Below are positions 25,266 to 35,175 of a stretch of 64,000 nt of DNA, in pieces. Position 1 is the stretch's first letter; each line of letters starts with the position of its first letter. The translations under genes were made by a program, and so were the position numbers. Below the pieces are notes generated by a model that worked only from the letters and a program-made list of their open reading frames with translations, did no database searches and was not told where the DNA came from. The stretch comes from Kordia jejudonensis (GTDB taxonomy: Bacteria; Bacteroidota; Bacteroidia; Flavobacteriales; Flavobacteriaceae): contig NZ_LBMG01000004.1 of NCBI RefSeq assembly GCF_001005315.1, positions 124,001 to 188,000 of the forward strand, read 5' to 3'.

Positions 25266-27125
25266 ATGAAATTATTAAAAAACACCGCACTATTTTTACT
25301 CATTTGTTTGTTAAGTAGTTGTGAACAACCTGAAAAAGAAACGAAAGAAATGCCAACATACGCTACTGATACACATTCGTATGCAAAGCCAAATGAAGCT
25401 GTTGCCAAACATTTACAATTAGATATTGATGTTAATTTTGATAAAAAAATCATCACGGGAACCGCAACGTACACGATAGAAAACTATGCAGGAACCGCCA
25501 TTGTTTTTGATGTTAAAAACTTAAAGATTCAAAAAGCAACGGTTGATGGAAACGAGGTACAGTTTACGCTTGGCGCGAATGATGCCGTGCTAGGACAATC
25601 GTTATCAATTCCTATTGCAACAGATTCGAAAGAAGTAGCCATTACGTATGAAACGACGGATAAAACTGAAGCATTACAGTTTTTAAATCCACAACAAACG
25701 GCTGATAAAGAGTTTCCGTTTTTACTCACACAAGGACAAGCAATTTTGACTCGAACATGGATTCCGATCCAAGATAGTCCACAAATTCGATTGACCTATA
25801 ATGCTACCGTACAAGTGCCAAAAGAGTTGTTGGCAATTATGAGTGCGGAAAATCCGAAAGAAAAAAGTGAAAATGGTCAATATAGTTTTAAGATGAAACA
25901 ACCAATTTCTCCATATTTAATTGCGTTAGCTGTTGGAGATTTAGTGTATAAAGAAATTAGTCCACGAACAGGTGTATATGCTGAAAAGTCAATGATTGAA
26001 AAAGTACATTACGAGTTTGCTGATATGGAAAAAATGGTCAATGCGGCAGAAAGTTTATACGGAACGTATGCTTGGGATCAGTTTGATGTAGTGGTTTTGC
26101 CACCTAGTTTTCCGTTTGGCGGCATGGAAAATCCACGTTTGACATTTGCGACACCAACGGTAATTGCGGGCGATCGTAGTTTAACAAGTTTGATAGCGCA
26201 CGAATTGGCACATTCATGGTCTGGAAATTTGGTTACCAACGCTACTTGGAATGATTTCTGGTTGAACGAAGGTTTTACGGTATATTTTGAAATGCGCATC
26301 ATGGAAGCGTTGTACGGAAAAGAATATGCAAACATGTTGGCTTCAATTGGGCGACAGGATTTATCGGATGAAATTAAAAATTTTAGAAATCAGCCTGAAG
26401 CGACACATTTGAAACTCGATTTGAAAGGAAAAAATCCTGATGATGGCATGAATAGTATCGCTTATGATAAAGGCTATTTGTTTTTACGGACGTTGGAAGA
26501 AACTGTCGGACGTGCTAAAATGGACGCTTTTTTAAAGGAATATTTCAATACACATGCGTTTTCTACCATGACTACAGAGAAATTCATCACGTATTTGAAT
26601 GCTGAATTATTACAAAAAAACAATATCGATTTTAATGTTGATACTTGGGTGTACAAAGCTGGAATTCCTGGAAATGCTGCTAAAATAAAATCAGATAAAT
26701 TCAAAGAAGTTGATAACGTACTTTCAGATTGGCAATACAAAACTATTACAGCAAGCAACGTTTGTGAACAAGATTGGAATATTCAGCAAAAAATTCATTT
26801 TATTAGAAATATTCCTGAGAAACTTTACGATGGATTGTTTGAAAAGTTAGACGAAGCTTGCGATTTTTCAAATGCGTCTAATTCCTATATTGCCATGGTT
26901 TGGTTTGAACAAGCAATTAATCATGATTATCATGGAAATAATGTAGACCAACGCATGGAAGATTTCTTGATGACTGTAGGTCGTCGTTGGTATGTGTCTA
27001 CTATTTATAAAGCATTAAAACGTAATAATAGGCTAGAAGATGCTAAACGTATTTATGAAAAAGCACGTCCAAATTATCATTCAGTTACGGTGAATACGAT
27101 TGATGAGATGTTGGGTATTAATTGA
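25266..27125 (+). CDS. M1 family aminopeptidase lipoprotein
   Basis: 619 residues from ATG 25266, chosen for the lipoprotein signal that follows (LLICLLSSC, Cys20) and for the promoter placement. M1 layout: an N-terminal beta-saddle, then the catalytic domain with the exopeptidase motif GGMENPRL, the zinc motif HELAH (His312, Glu313, His316) and the third ligand Glu335 in LNEGF, then a C-terminal helical domain like leukotriene A4 hydrolase. It should cut N-terminal residues from peptides at the outer membrane or in the periplasm. It is a single gene, divergent from the RiPP cluster; a role in trimming those peptides is possible but unsupported. Confidence 0.92.
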   Translation: MKLLKNTALFLLICLLSSCEQPEKETKEMPTYATDTHSYAKPNEAVAKHLQLDIDVNFDKKIITGTATYTIENYAGTAIVFDVKNLKIQKATVDGNEVQFTLGANDAVLGQSLSIPIATDSKEVAITYETTDKTEALQFLNPQQTADKEFPFLLTQGQAILTRTWIPIQDSPQIRLTYNATVQVPKELLAIMSAENPKEKSENGQYSFKMKQPISPYLIALAVGDLVYKEISPRTGVYAEKSMIEKVHYEFADMEKMVNAAESLYGTYAWDQFDVVVLPPSFPFGGMENPRLTFATPTVIAGDRSLTSLIAHELAHSWSGNLVTNATWNDFWLNEGFTVYFEMRIMEALYGKEYANMLASIGRQDLSDEIKNFRNQPEATHLKLDLKGKNPDDGMNSIAYDKGYLFLRTLEETVGRAKMDAFLKEYFNTHAFSTMTTEKFITYLNAELLQKNNIDFNVDTWVYKAGIPGNAAKIKSDKFKEVDNVLSDWQYKTITASNVCEQDWNIQQKIHFIRNIPEKLYDGLFEKLDEACDFSNASNSYIAMVWFEQAINHDYHGNNVDQRMEDFLMTVGRRWYVSTIYKALKRNNRLEDAKRIYEKARPNYHSVTVNTIDEMLGIN

Positions 27126-27166
27126 AAGATTAAAAGATTAAAAGATTGAAGGATTGAAAGATTCGA
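27126..27166. repeat. Octamer microsatellite directly after the M1 stop codon
   Basis: About five copies of AAAGATTA/AAAGATTG begin with the first base after the stop at 27125. The position mirrors the runs at 6719 and 54770. Confidence 0.8.
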
Positions 27167-27181
27167 CAATTAAAAACTATC

Positions 27182-27278
27182 TGTCATTCCTGCGTAGGCA
27201 GGAATCCAAATTGAATTCGTCTGAGATACTGAATCAAGTTCAGCACAAGGCTTTTCAAAACTGAGTTTCACTAAAAAA
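27182..27278. repeat. Composite REP-like repeat
   Basis: A perfect dyad ATTCCTGC-GTAG-GCAGGAAT (27186-27205), then ATACTGAATCAAGTTCAGCACAAG and a tail GTTTCACTAAAA shared with 11756 and 11918. It abuts the terminator at 27279 exactly as copy B abuts the terminator at 11962. The rest of the 359-base gap (27309-27484) shows nothing recognisable. Confidence 0.7.
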
Positions 27279-27308
27279 AAGGATAAAATAAGGGCATATT
27301 TTATCCTT
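27272..27308 (-). terminator. Hairpin terminator, minus strand
   Basis: AAGGATAAAAT pairs perfectly with ATTTTATCCTT (11 bp), and on the minus strand a run of eight T follows. It probably ends the 27485-28432 gene, although it is 180 bases past that stop. Confidence 0.7.
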
Positions 27309-27484
27309 CTTAAAATGAGATATTCAAGCCAAGTAGATTAAGCGTGGAATATGACTTAAATATTTAGTAATTAATTTATCAGATTATTACACTTAAAGAT
27401 CGTGAAATTTTGATTGATTTGATTACGGTTTTACCATATAACAACTATACGATTGCTGTTGCCAATTGCTTGTTTTTGTAGGAT

Positions 27485-28432
27485 TTACAAACCTAATTCT
27501 TTGCGCAGAACGCTATCTTTTACACTATTTTTTGACCAATATGGTGTTTTCAACTGCTTGATTCTCGTCGCTTTAGTTGTTAAATTTTTCGAATTATTAC
27601 CATAACCGCTTGTGGAAGTTGCTGTCCAACTCAATATATCGTGCGGAAAGCTAGTGTTGAAGTTTATTGCTAATTTTCTATTCAGTTTAGGGTAAACTAA
27701 TGTGTATGTAGAAGTTGTTCCCGAATTGGTCAATGTAGCGTTGGCTTCATACGCTTTTAGCGGAATATGTTTCATACGCAAGGTTTCCAACGCAGGGACT
27801 ATTTGTTGTGTTCCTACAGGTAATTTCGAAGGATCTATTCTGAGTTTTGTCCATAATTCGTCTTCTAAAATAGTTTTTTCCATGGAAAACTTTTGATCAG
27901 ATTCACTTTCAAAATACGAATACGATTGGATGTCAAATTGTGTTCTGTTGTTTAATTGCGTAAACACATGTCCACACCATTCTTGCATAGAAGATGTTAC
28001 TTTGATAGCGTGTTTGTTATTGTCTACAGGATAAAAAGTACTGGTCATGACACTGTACGGATAAATTCCTGTGTAGAATTTTTTAGTACTATTTAGCTTT
28101 AAAACGGGAACATTGTTATCACGACGTTGATCGGCTTTGACTTGTTTTTCAGGATTGAAATCTTCCGTTACATAAATCAACACCGCTTTTCCTTTGTGAA
28201 TTTCGCCATAGCGAGATTGTTCCAATTCAAAAGAAGTAATTTCTGCAGTTCCGTTATACCAATAGTTGTTAAAAGCTTCCGAAGTTGGCTGTGCAGGTTC
28301 GTTTATTTCTACAACTTTTTCAGTAGTTTCAGTAGTTTCAGTTGTTGTGTCATTCTTTACATTTGAACACGCAATGATAGTTCCTACAAGTATAATTGCA
28401 GCAAAAATGAGTTGTTTGGAGATGGCTTTCAT
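27485..28432 (-). CDS. Conserved Bacteroidota lipoprotein, function unknown
   Basis: 315 residues with a lipoprotein signal (AAIILVGTIIAC, Cys22), then a low-complexity Thr/Glu linker (TTTETTETTEKVVE). The globular part begins NNYWYNGTAEITSFELEQSRYGEIHKGKAVLIYVTEDF and is beta-rich, with SSMQEWCGHVFTQLNN in the middle. Proteins of this kind are common in flavobacteria, and to my knowledge some database entries call them septum formation inhibitor Maf. It has none of the Maf motifs; the true Maf is at 40110. Likely anchored in the outer membrane. Function unknown. Confidence 0.72.
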   Translation of the reverse strand: MKAISKQLIFAAIILVGTIIACSNVKNDTTTETTETTEKVVEINEPAQPTSEAFNNYWYNGTAEITSFELEQSRYGEIHKGKAVLIYVTEDFNPEKQVKADQRRDNNVPVLKLNSTKKFYTGIYPYSVMTSTFYPVDNNKHAIKVTSSMQEWCGHVFTQLNNRTQFDIQSYSYFESESDQKFSMEKTILEDELWTKLRIDPSKLPVGTQQIVPALETLRMKHIPLKAYEANATLTNSGTTSTYTLVYPKLNRKLAINFNTSFPHDILSWTATSTSGYGNNSKNLTTKATRIKQLKTPYWSKNSVKDSVLRKELGL

Positions 28433-28506
28433 TGTTTTTCTATAAAGATATTTAAAAACGACGATAACACAATACGGTTTAACAAAGTGTAAAGGTTTTG
28501 AAAATT

Positions 28507-29337
28507 TTAACTCTCCAAAACCTTATGATTTATTCCAAAACGATCTATTGAAAGTTTTATAAGTGGAACATTAAAATCGTTAGCCATACTTTTAAGTAAA
28601 GATTCATAAACGTAATTTAGTTTATCTGTAATAAATATGGCTTGAATACATTCACTGATATTGATAAATTCATAATTATTTTCTGAAGATATAATTACCT
28701 TACATTCGTTTTCATCCCTGTAATCATTATGCTTTTCTCCAATTTTTTTTAATTCGGATTTTAATTTTGATTCTAAATAAGCTTCTTCTCCTAATTTTTC
28801 AACTTGATTTAAATCTATAGATGAATTATCTAGATTTGTCCTAAAGAAATCACTCTTATGGTATTTCACATTTATTATGTCAAACTCAGCAGATAATTGT
28901 TTTTCTAATTTAGTGCGAGACAAAGCTATGCAAATACCTTTATATTTATCTCCATATTGATCCCACATTCTTGGTTTAGAAAATCCGAAATGATCAATTG
29001 GTTCAAAAACACCCATATACTGACCTTCAAAATCAATTTTAGCATTTCTGCACAAACACAATTGCCGTAAACTCTCATAATATTTTTTCACTTTCTTAGA
29101 TATACTATTTCCGTCAATATTTGACGTTAACCTTTCACAATCATTAGAATAACCAAAACTTGAAAACCATGGGATTGGAATATTATTTTCCATCGGGTCT
29201 GATACGGAAGACAATGGTGATAATCTTAATGAATGCGTGGGAAGAATATGTTCGATTGCAGTGGTTAACGAAGTGTAATGATAAAGTGTTTTATTTTCTT
29301 CGAATTCTATTGAATCTGCCAAAGTTAAAGTAGCCAT
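28507..29337 (-). CDS. DUF2971 family protein
   Basis: 276 residues, soluble, no signal peptide. The family pattern is clear: LYHYTSLTTAIEHILPTHSLRLSPLSSVSDPMEN at the start, then LCLCRNAKIDFEGQYMGVFEPIDHFGFSKPRMWDQYGDKYKGICIALS. DUF2971 proteins are scattered through accessory regions. Their H-Y-T-S and R-L-S-P motifs recall the ADP-ribosyltransferase fold, but that is a resemblance and not proof. Base composition is more AT-rich than its neighbours. It lies 77 bases downstream of the CHAT gene on the same strand. Confidence 0.75.
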   Translation of the reverse strand: MATLTLADSIEFEENKTLYHYTSLTTAIEHILPTHSLRLSPLSSVSDPMENNIPIPWFSSFGYSNDCERLTSNIDGNSISKKVKKYYESLRQLCLCRNAKIDFEGQYMGVFEPIDHFGFSKPRMWDQYGDKYKGICIALSRTKLEKQLSAEFDIINVKYHKSDFFRTNLDNSSIDLNQVEKLGEEAYLESKLKSELKKIGEKHNDYRDENECKVIISSENNYEFINISECIQAIFITDKLNYVYESLLKSMANDFNVPLIKLSIDRFGINHKVLES

Positions 29338-29414
29338 ATTTCGATATTATATATTTCAATAAATCTATAATAATTCAGTTTAACAAAAAAGAAAAACGAA
29401 GACGTTTGTGTAAA

Positions 29415-32213
29415 TTAAAACAATTTCAATGTGTTTGTTTTCAATCGCGATCGGACGATAAATCCAATAATCAACAGTAAAATAAATGCAATGATGCAGA
29501 TAAAATTATTGGGTGAGTCTTTTTCTAGCAGAATAGGAGTGATATCGCCATGCAATACAAATCCTGCCCAATAGAATGGCATTTGGAAATTGGCATCATC
29601 GGTATCTTTTAAATATTTAATTTTAGCATTGCGAAGTGCCATTGTTTTGCTTTCTCCTTTTTTGAGATTTTGGTAGAAATCAACCATGATTCCTTGTGTT
29701 ACTTTATCCGGAACTTCCCATAAACTCGCTAAAGTAGAAGGAACGCCAGCCATTGTAAATGCTCGGTTTAGTGAAACCATTCCTTGTGAAGCGTCCAACG
29801 AACCTTTTCCTGTGTTGCAAGCGCTTAATACTGCTAAATCTGCGTGTAAATGCAAGCCGTATAATTCTTCAATATATAATTTGGAATCTTGATTTTTTTC
29901 ATTGAATAGTAAGTGACTCAACTCAGGCGTTTCGTTGTCAATATTGGCATGCATTGCCAAGTGAATAATTTTTGCCTTTGGCGAATATTTGATAAAGTTG
30001 TCTTTTGTTGCCAATATCGATTCAAAAAGTGTACTTGGGAAAATAGTAGAAAGCAGTTCCGATTCTTTTTCGGCACCTAACAAACGGAAATTTTGATCGC
30101 GAAAAGCAATTTCATCTGTACTTGCTATTTTGTCTGTATAGGTTGGTGTAAATACAAGTATGTTTTCATTTTTGACGTTTGTACGTGCGTCAACATTGTC
30201 ATGAACAAATACCAAATGCGTTGCATAATGAATAGACACATCTTCAATGAGATATTTTACATTTGGCGTTACCAACGTTTCAAAAGGAATGTAATGCAAT
30301 ACATCGTCAGGAATGATGGTGTATTCGGTAATTGCATCATCATTCATAGGAAGTAGTTTTTGATGTAACACTCTTGCCAATACTTTATCTTCATGCTGAT
30401 TGCTCAGTTGAGAATAAAAATTTTCTATGGACGGAACTAAGGATTCGTCGTTGTTTTCAACTTCGTAAAAATCAATTGCAGTTTTTGTAATGTAGAAGGC
30501 ATAAAATTGATTTTCAATTCTTTTGTATTTCACAATTGCTTTCGTGTCGCTCAATTGTGCCTGAATTGTTTGTATGTCAAAGTTTTCAAACGCAAACGCA
30601 GAAATGTATGGAAATTCACTTTGTAATGTTTCTAAAAGCGATGCTAATTGTGAAGTGTTTTCAAAAATTGCGGCTTTGTCTTTTTGTTTTCGCGCCAGCA
30701 CCAATTGTCTTCGTATCAAGCGTTCTTTTTCTAAAAGATCATCAGAGATAGTTAGCGTATTTAGCAATCTACTTTGTTGAAATTGTTTCCATACCAAACG
30801 ATTTTCAATGACTTCCATTGTGTTTAGAAGTTTTTCTAAATTGAAATCTTGATAGCCATAACCGAGTTTTTTCAGTTTTAAAATTCCGCCAATTGCTGTT
30901 TCGTAATAGTTTGTAAGTTTCGTATTGAAGGTTTCTTCACGATAGCAATTTTCAAATTGATTCAATCCTAATTTGTACATGTTTGCCGCAAACGCAAGTA
31001 CAGTTGAATCTTTTGGATATCGTTGTACAATCGTAGTTGCCATTTCGACCAATAAACCAGTTTCATTGATATCAAAGCTCGGTGTAAAGTTAGAAAAGTC
31101 ATTTTTCAACGCAATTGTGTCCTTGTGAATGTATCCAATTGATTTTTGTAATGCTTCTAGTGCTTCCGTTTTATTATTTAGCGCCAATAATATATTTGCT
31201 TTTTCCGCTTCAAAATAGGAGAGACGTGTGTCATTTTTAGACAATTGTTTTAATACAGAATTTAGTAATCGCAAGGCTTTGTTGTACTTTTTTTGAAGTT
31301 TGTATGCTTTTACTTTGTTAAACTGAAATTGCGGTTTGTGATTGGCAAGAAAATCCTTTGGAACTACTTTTAATGCTTTGTCTAGTGCTGAAAGTGCCTT
31401 GTTGTAATCAGCCGTTGTACTTTGTTTATTTCGCAAATACGCATCGCCTAAAAAGTTTAAGGAAACCGCATACATCCGTTGTTCGGCAGCATTAAATTTT
31501 CGCTGTCGCTGTATGGTTTCTAAATGTTGAATCTGTTGTTGGATTAATGTAATATCATACGTGTTGATCACGGTTTTACTTTGGATAATTTCAATGGCTT
31601 TGTAGGCAAACAATATAGGTTTTGAAGCTTCTTCAGCAGTTACAACCATTTCATTTTTATGTTCAGTGTATACTTTTTTAGCTTTGGTTAGATAGTTGTT
31701 AGCTTCTTTTTGAAATCCTAACGCGGCGGCACTTGCTGCAACATCGGCGTAAATGGAAAGTAAATAATCGTAATTTGGATTTTTGACAGTATTCATCAAC
31801 AATGCTGCTTCTTTTGAGCTTTCGTGTGCATACAAGTAATCGCCTAATTCATATTGTGAAAAAGCACGTTCATATAACAATTCTGCTTTATAATTTGTGC
31901 CTTTATCAGTATTTGGACACAGCTGAATTCCAGCATTGTAAGAGTTGATAGAAGCTACAAAGCGTTGCAAATAATATTCGGATGCGCCTTTGTAAAAGTA
32001 CAATCTGGCAACAGCCAAACTATCCGAATGTATAGTTGCATCCGTAAGTGTATCAATTGCTTTTTCACTAAGTTCTAATGATTTTTGATAGTTTCCCGCG
32101 TTGTAAATTGTTTCCGTTTGGTTTAGAAAAGAATGTACTGTTTCCTGCGCATAAAGTAAAGCATGCGAGAATGTTATGAATAAAATAATAATACAACGTA
32201 TAATTTTTTTCAC
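29415..32213 (-). CDS. TPR-CHAT (caspase-like) protein with signal peptide and C-terminal anchor
   Basis: 932 residues. Signal peptide (CIIILFITFSHALLYAQ), then an array of TPR repeats (residues about 30-380: AGNYQKSLELSEKAIDTL, KAYKLQKKYNKALRLLNSVL and others), a helical linker, and a C-terminal CHAT peptidase domain (residues about 600-890). The catalytic pair is His755 (HLAMHAN) and Cys799 (LSACNTGKG), both present. A membrane helix (NFICIIAFILLLIIGF) and a basic tail end the protein. This places TPR and CHAT in the periplasm, tethered to the inner membrane. It is encoded next to surface-type proteins and close to an ECF sigma/anti-sigma pair. Substrate unknown; cleavage of the TPR anti-sigma factor is a testable idea. 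Confidence 0.9.
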   Translation of the reverse strand: MKKIIRCIIILFITFSHALLYAQETVHSFLNQTETIYNAGNYQKSLELSEKAIDTLTDATIHSDSLAVARLYFYKGASEYYLQRFVASINSYNAGIQLCPNTDKGTNYKAELLYERAFSQYELGDYLYAHESSKEAALLMNTVKNPNYDYLLSIYADVAASAAALGFQKEANNYLTKAKKVYTEHKNEMVVTAEEASKPILFAYKAIEIIQSKTVINTYDITLIQQQIQHLETIQRQRKFNAAEQRMYAVSLNFLGDAYLRNKQSTTADYNKALSALDKALKVVPKDFLANHKPQFQFNKVKAYKLQKKYNKALRLLNSVLKQLSKNDTRLSYFEAEKANILLALNNKTEALEALQKSIGYIHKDTIALKNDFSNFTPSFDINETGLLVEMATTIVQRYPKDSTVLAFAANMYKLGLNQFENCYREETFNTKLTNYYETAIGGILKLKKLGYGYQDFNLEKLLNTMEVIENRLVWKQFQQSRLLNTLTISDDLLEKERLIRRQLVLARKQKDKAAIFENTSQLASLLETLQSEFPYISAFAFENFDIQTIQAQLSDTKAIVKYKRIENQFYAFYITKTAIDFYEVENNDESLVPSIENFYSQLSNQHEDKVLARVLHQKLLPMNDDAITEYTIIPDDVLHYIPFETLVTPNVKYLIEDVSIHYATHLVFVHDNVDARTNVKNENILVFTPTYTDKIASTDEIAFRDQNFRLLGAEKESELLSTIFPSTLFESILATKDNFIKYSPKAKIIHLAMHANIDNETPELSHLLFNEKNQDSKLYIEELYGLHLHADLAVLSACNTGKGSLDASQGMVSLNRAFTMAGVPSTLASLWEVPDKVTQGIMVDFYQNLKKGESKTMALRNAKIKYLKDTDDANFQMPFYWAGFVLHGDITPILLEKDSPNNFICIIAFILLLIIGFIVRSRLKTNTLKLF

Positions 32214-32413
32214 AAAGTTGGTTATTTTAGGGAATCTTCTTCAATTTACATATTCTTTCACAAATATTGAATAGATACTTTATGAGATTACGCTATTTAT
32301 GTATGAAATGCGTTATTTTGTTTGTGAATGGTTTTGTGTTCATTATAGATTTAAACCATTTATATATGTAACAACTAGCCACTTGAAAATCAGACATATT
32401 TGAAATTTTACGT

Positions 32414-33379
32414 TTAGTTTTCGGGTAATTGTTCTTGTATTTGATAGGTAGTAAAGTTTAAAAAATTCCCTGGATGTGCTAATACATTTTGAAGAATGAT
32501 GGGAGAATCTGGCTCGTTTCCTGTATACTGCGTTTTTCCATCCATATTGACATCATGAATGTTGTATCCGTTGACTACGTATGTTGGAAAGTTAAGAAAA
32601 TTGCCAGCGTCATTTAGCACTTCTGATAAAATACTAGGAATATCTGGCGTAGTGCCCGAATATTGAATGGTTGTATCTCCATTCACATTTCCAGTCCAGA
32701 GAGCCATGACATTGCTTGCTAATAGTACTTGCGCATGCGATCCAAAAGTTACAAATGAATTATCTGTAAAATTAACGGTAGTTGTCACATCTTTAACTAA
32801 CGTAATTGGGGTTGCAGACATAGCACCTAAATGATTGCGATGTTTGATAACTACATGATGATTGCCTGGTGACGCATTCAATAGTACGGTTGATGTTCCA
32901 TCTAATGCCACTACATCTCCGTCGCGTTGCAATAAGGCAGATGTAGATGCAATTACTTTTGTGGGATCATTTTCTGATCTTAATTCGATCCAAATCCAAT
33001 CGACAATTGCATCAGTTCCAGTCGTATCAAATACAGAAGCATTTACAGTAGCATTATCTCCGTATGGACTTGTGGTTGGTATATAACTATTTGAACGTAA
33101 AATATCATTCATTAAACCTACAGTTGTTGGATTTAATAATGGACCTTGTAAAAAGACAATCGGACTTATTTTAATGTTAAATTTTGCATTGATAAAACCT
33201 TCTGAAACATGTATAGTTCCTTCGTGTTCTTTCGTGAACGTTTCTCCCAAACTATAGACGATTCGTAAGTTTCCAGCAGTATTAGTATCGCCACCGCTAT
33301 CAATACTACTTTTTAAAAGTTGTTGTCCAGAAGTACAGAAGCAAACAAAAAATATAGAAATATAGATGATGTTTTTCAT
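32414..33379 (-). CDS. Secreted repeat protein with dockerin-like C-terminal segments
   Basis: 321 residues from ATG 33379, which opens a signal peptide (MKNIIYISIFFVCFCTSGQQ); ATG 33388 is possible. It starts LLKSSIDSGGDTNTAGNLRIVYSLGE, a domain often found in T9SS-related flavobacterial proteins, followed by a beta-sandwich. The C-terminus has two similar halves, WTGNVNGDTTIQYSGTTPDIPSIL and HDVNMDGKTQYTGNEPDSPIIL, each with a D/N-x-N-x-D-G pattern like a calcium-binding dockerin loop and each ending in a GNFLNF segment. It lies 10 bases downstream of the beta-roll gene and 200 bases upstream of the CHAT gene. A surface role is inferred. Confidence 0.7.
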   Translation of the reverse strand: MKNIIYISIFFVCFCTSGQQLLKSSIDSGGDTNTAGNLRIVYSLGETFTKEHEGTIHVSEGFINAKFNIKISPIVFLQGPLLNPTTVGLMNDILRSNSYIPTTSPYGDNATVNASVFDTTGTDAIVDWIWIELRSENDPTKVIASTSALLQRDGDVVALDGTSTVLLNASPGNHHVVIKHRNHLGAMSATPITLVKDVTTTVNFTDNSFVTFGSHAQVLLASNVMALWTGNVNGDTTIQYSGTTPDIPSILSEVLNDAGNFLNFPTYVVNGYNIHDVNMDGKTQYTGNEPDSPIILQNVLAHPGNFLNFTTYQIQEQLPEN

Positions 33380-33389
33380 GAGAAGCATG

Positions 33390-35168
33390 TTAATTTTCTT
33401 GATATTGAATTTGTACTGAACGAATATTTGTAAGTGGTGCATCCCAATTTTGTCCACTTCGAGGAATTACTCTAAAAATGTATATATTATTTGCATTGTC
33501 AACAACTTCAGACAGTCCTGTAATTACTTGTATTCTGTTGCTGCTAACATTTCCAGAAGTGTTATACAAACCTAAAGGATAAATTATATTGTCTGTGCTA
33601 GCTGGAATACGATACAAAACACATTGCAGATTTGTATTTGTAGAATTGTCCAAATATGTAATAGTATATCCCGTAATTGTAGCGCCATCGGGTAAATGAA
33701 CAGGAGCTATAATTGCTTTTTCAGGTGTGGAGTCCGAAATGTTTACAAAGAGAAAACTTCGATTTAATTGCGTACTCGAAGCACTTGCTTCAAAATCATA
33801 CGGACCCATGGTATAATTTTTAGTACTTGTAGTACTTGCAACCAAATCGCCAGTAGCCGTAACTTTTACATTTCGCGTTCCCGTTCCTGATAAAGCATCA
33901 ATATTTACAGTTCCATTTTGCATTACTTTTAAAGCGGTTGTTCTGAATTCTGCACTAAAAGGTCCTATATAACCATTTCCCACCATAAATAAGGCATTCG
34001 CATCATCTTCATTGAGTCGTCCTACAGCAACTGAGTTGGTTCCTGAAGCAATTGTGTTGGTTCCCGTTGCCACAGAATTGTCTCCCGAAGCGATGGTATT
34101 GTAGCCAAAAGCAACAGAATTTGTACCAACATTGGCATCATTCCAATAGGAAGAATTAAAAAATCCTGCATCGGTTGTTCCAGATCGTAAAGCAGCTTTA
34201 CTTTTGTCAAAAAACAATCGTGAATCATCATTTGTCGTCGAAAAATCGTTTTCAAATTGATTGGAGCCTACAATAATACTTCCATTGGTTTTTACCACAA
34301 AGGCATTTTGACGTTCGGTATCGCTAGTTCCATTCCCTACAATGAGCGAAGCACTGCTATCTTCTTTATTAAACGTACCATTTACAAACTGACTTGAATT
34401 GTTTGATTTGGTACCAACACCAACCACCAAAGATGCATAACCGCTTGCAATGGTTCCGTCGCCCAAAGCGGTAGCATACGAAATTAATGCTTGTGTGTCT
34501 TTACCAAAAGCAGTCGTACCAACGCCACTTGCTCTAGTATTTCTTCCTGCTGCAAACGAATACAAACCGCGACTGCCATCATTCCACTGTACGCCATCTA
34601 CTGTGCCAGCTCTAAATGCTGCTTTCGATTTGTCAAAAAATAATCGTGCATCTAAATTGATATTATTTTCATCTTCTGTACTTGTACTTCCTACCACAAA
34701 ATCGGCAACTGTGTTTGTAGCGCTGATTCTGTTTGGAATTGCTTCTGAAAAAGGACTCATTTCACCAGTGGCACTGACAGTTTCAGCATGTAACGCATAC
34801 GGAACCGTTTTAAATTCGGTTGTACCAAAATCGACCAAACCACTTCCTGTATTTATTTCTGTTTTGACAAAATGTGTGTCAAATCCCCAATTGATAGTTT
34901 GAAAATCTCCAGAAATATTCACGCCTTTACCAATGTTTACAATCACAATTCCGTTTGTATCCGTAGTAGTTGTGTGTGATTCTTTATATACTTCATTCGT
35001 CGCCATATTTCCTTCCAAAATGGTAAATTGAATGGTAACCGCTTGATTTGCCAACGGAAGTCCGCTATTATCTGTTATCACGGCTTTGTAATTGATACCG
35101 CGTGTTTGTGAAAATGAACTTATGACGCAGAAAAAAATCAGGATAAGAAGTGAAAATCGTGTTTTCAT
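33390..35168 (-). CDS. Secreted beta-roll (YadA-head-like) protein
   Basis: 592 residues from ATG 35168, with signal peptide MKTRFSLLILIFFCVISSFSQ. Residues about 20-140 form an N-terminal beta domain (RGINYKAVITDNSGLPLANQAVTIQFTIL) common in flavobacterial tail-fibre-like proteins. Residues about 220-390 hold repeats with S/T-x-A-S-G and V/A-A-x-G patterns (NSVATGTNTIASGTNSVAVG), a left-handed beta-roll like trimeric autotransporter heads. The C-terminal part is a beta-sandwich (TMGPYDFEASASSTQLNRSF). It sits 7 bases downstream of the T9SS ELWKTDGT gene, so it is co-transcribed. It parallels the smaller beta-roll gene next to the first CHAT gene at 1612. Confidence 0.75.
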   Translation of the reverse strand: MKTRFSLLILIFFCVISSFSQTRGINYKAVITDNSGLPLANQAVTIQFTILEGNMATNEVYKESHTTTTDTNGIVIVNIGKGVNISGDFQTINWGFDTHFVKTEINTGSGLVDFGTTEFKTVPYALHAETVSATGEMSPFSEAIPNRISATNTVADFVVGSTSTEDENNINLDARLFFDKSKAAFRAGTVDGVQWNDGSRGLYSFAAGRNTRASGVGTTAFGKDTQALISYATALGDGTIASGYASLVVGVGTKSNNSSQFVNGTFNKEDSSASLIVGNGTSDTERQNAFVVKTNGSIIVGSNQFENDFSTTNDDSRLFFDKSKAALRSGTTDAGFFNSSYWNDANVGTNSVAFGYNTIASGDNSVATGTNTIASGTNSVAVGRLNEDDANALFMVGNGYIGPFSAEFRTTALKVMQNGTVNIDALSGTGTRNVKVTATGDLVASTTSTKNYTMGPYDFEASASSTQLNRSFLFVNISDSTPEKAIIAPVHLPDGATITGYTITYLDNSTNTNLQCVLYRIPASTDNIIYPLGLYNTSGNVSSNRIQVITGLSEVVDNANNIYIFRVIPRSGQNWDAPLTNIRSVQIQYQEN

Positions 35169-35175
35169 TGGTACG

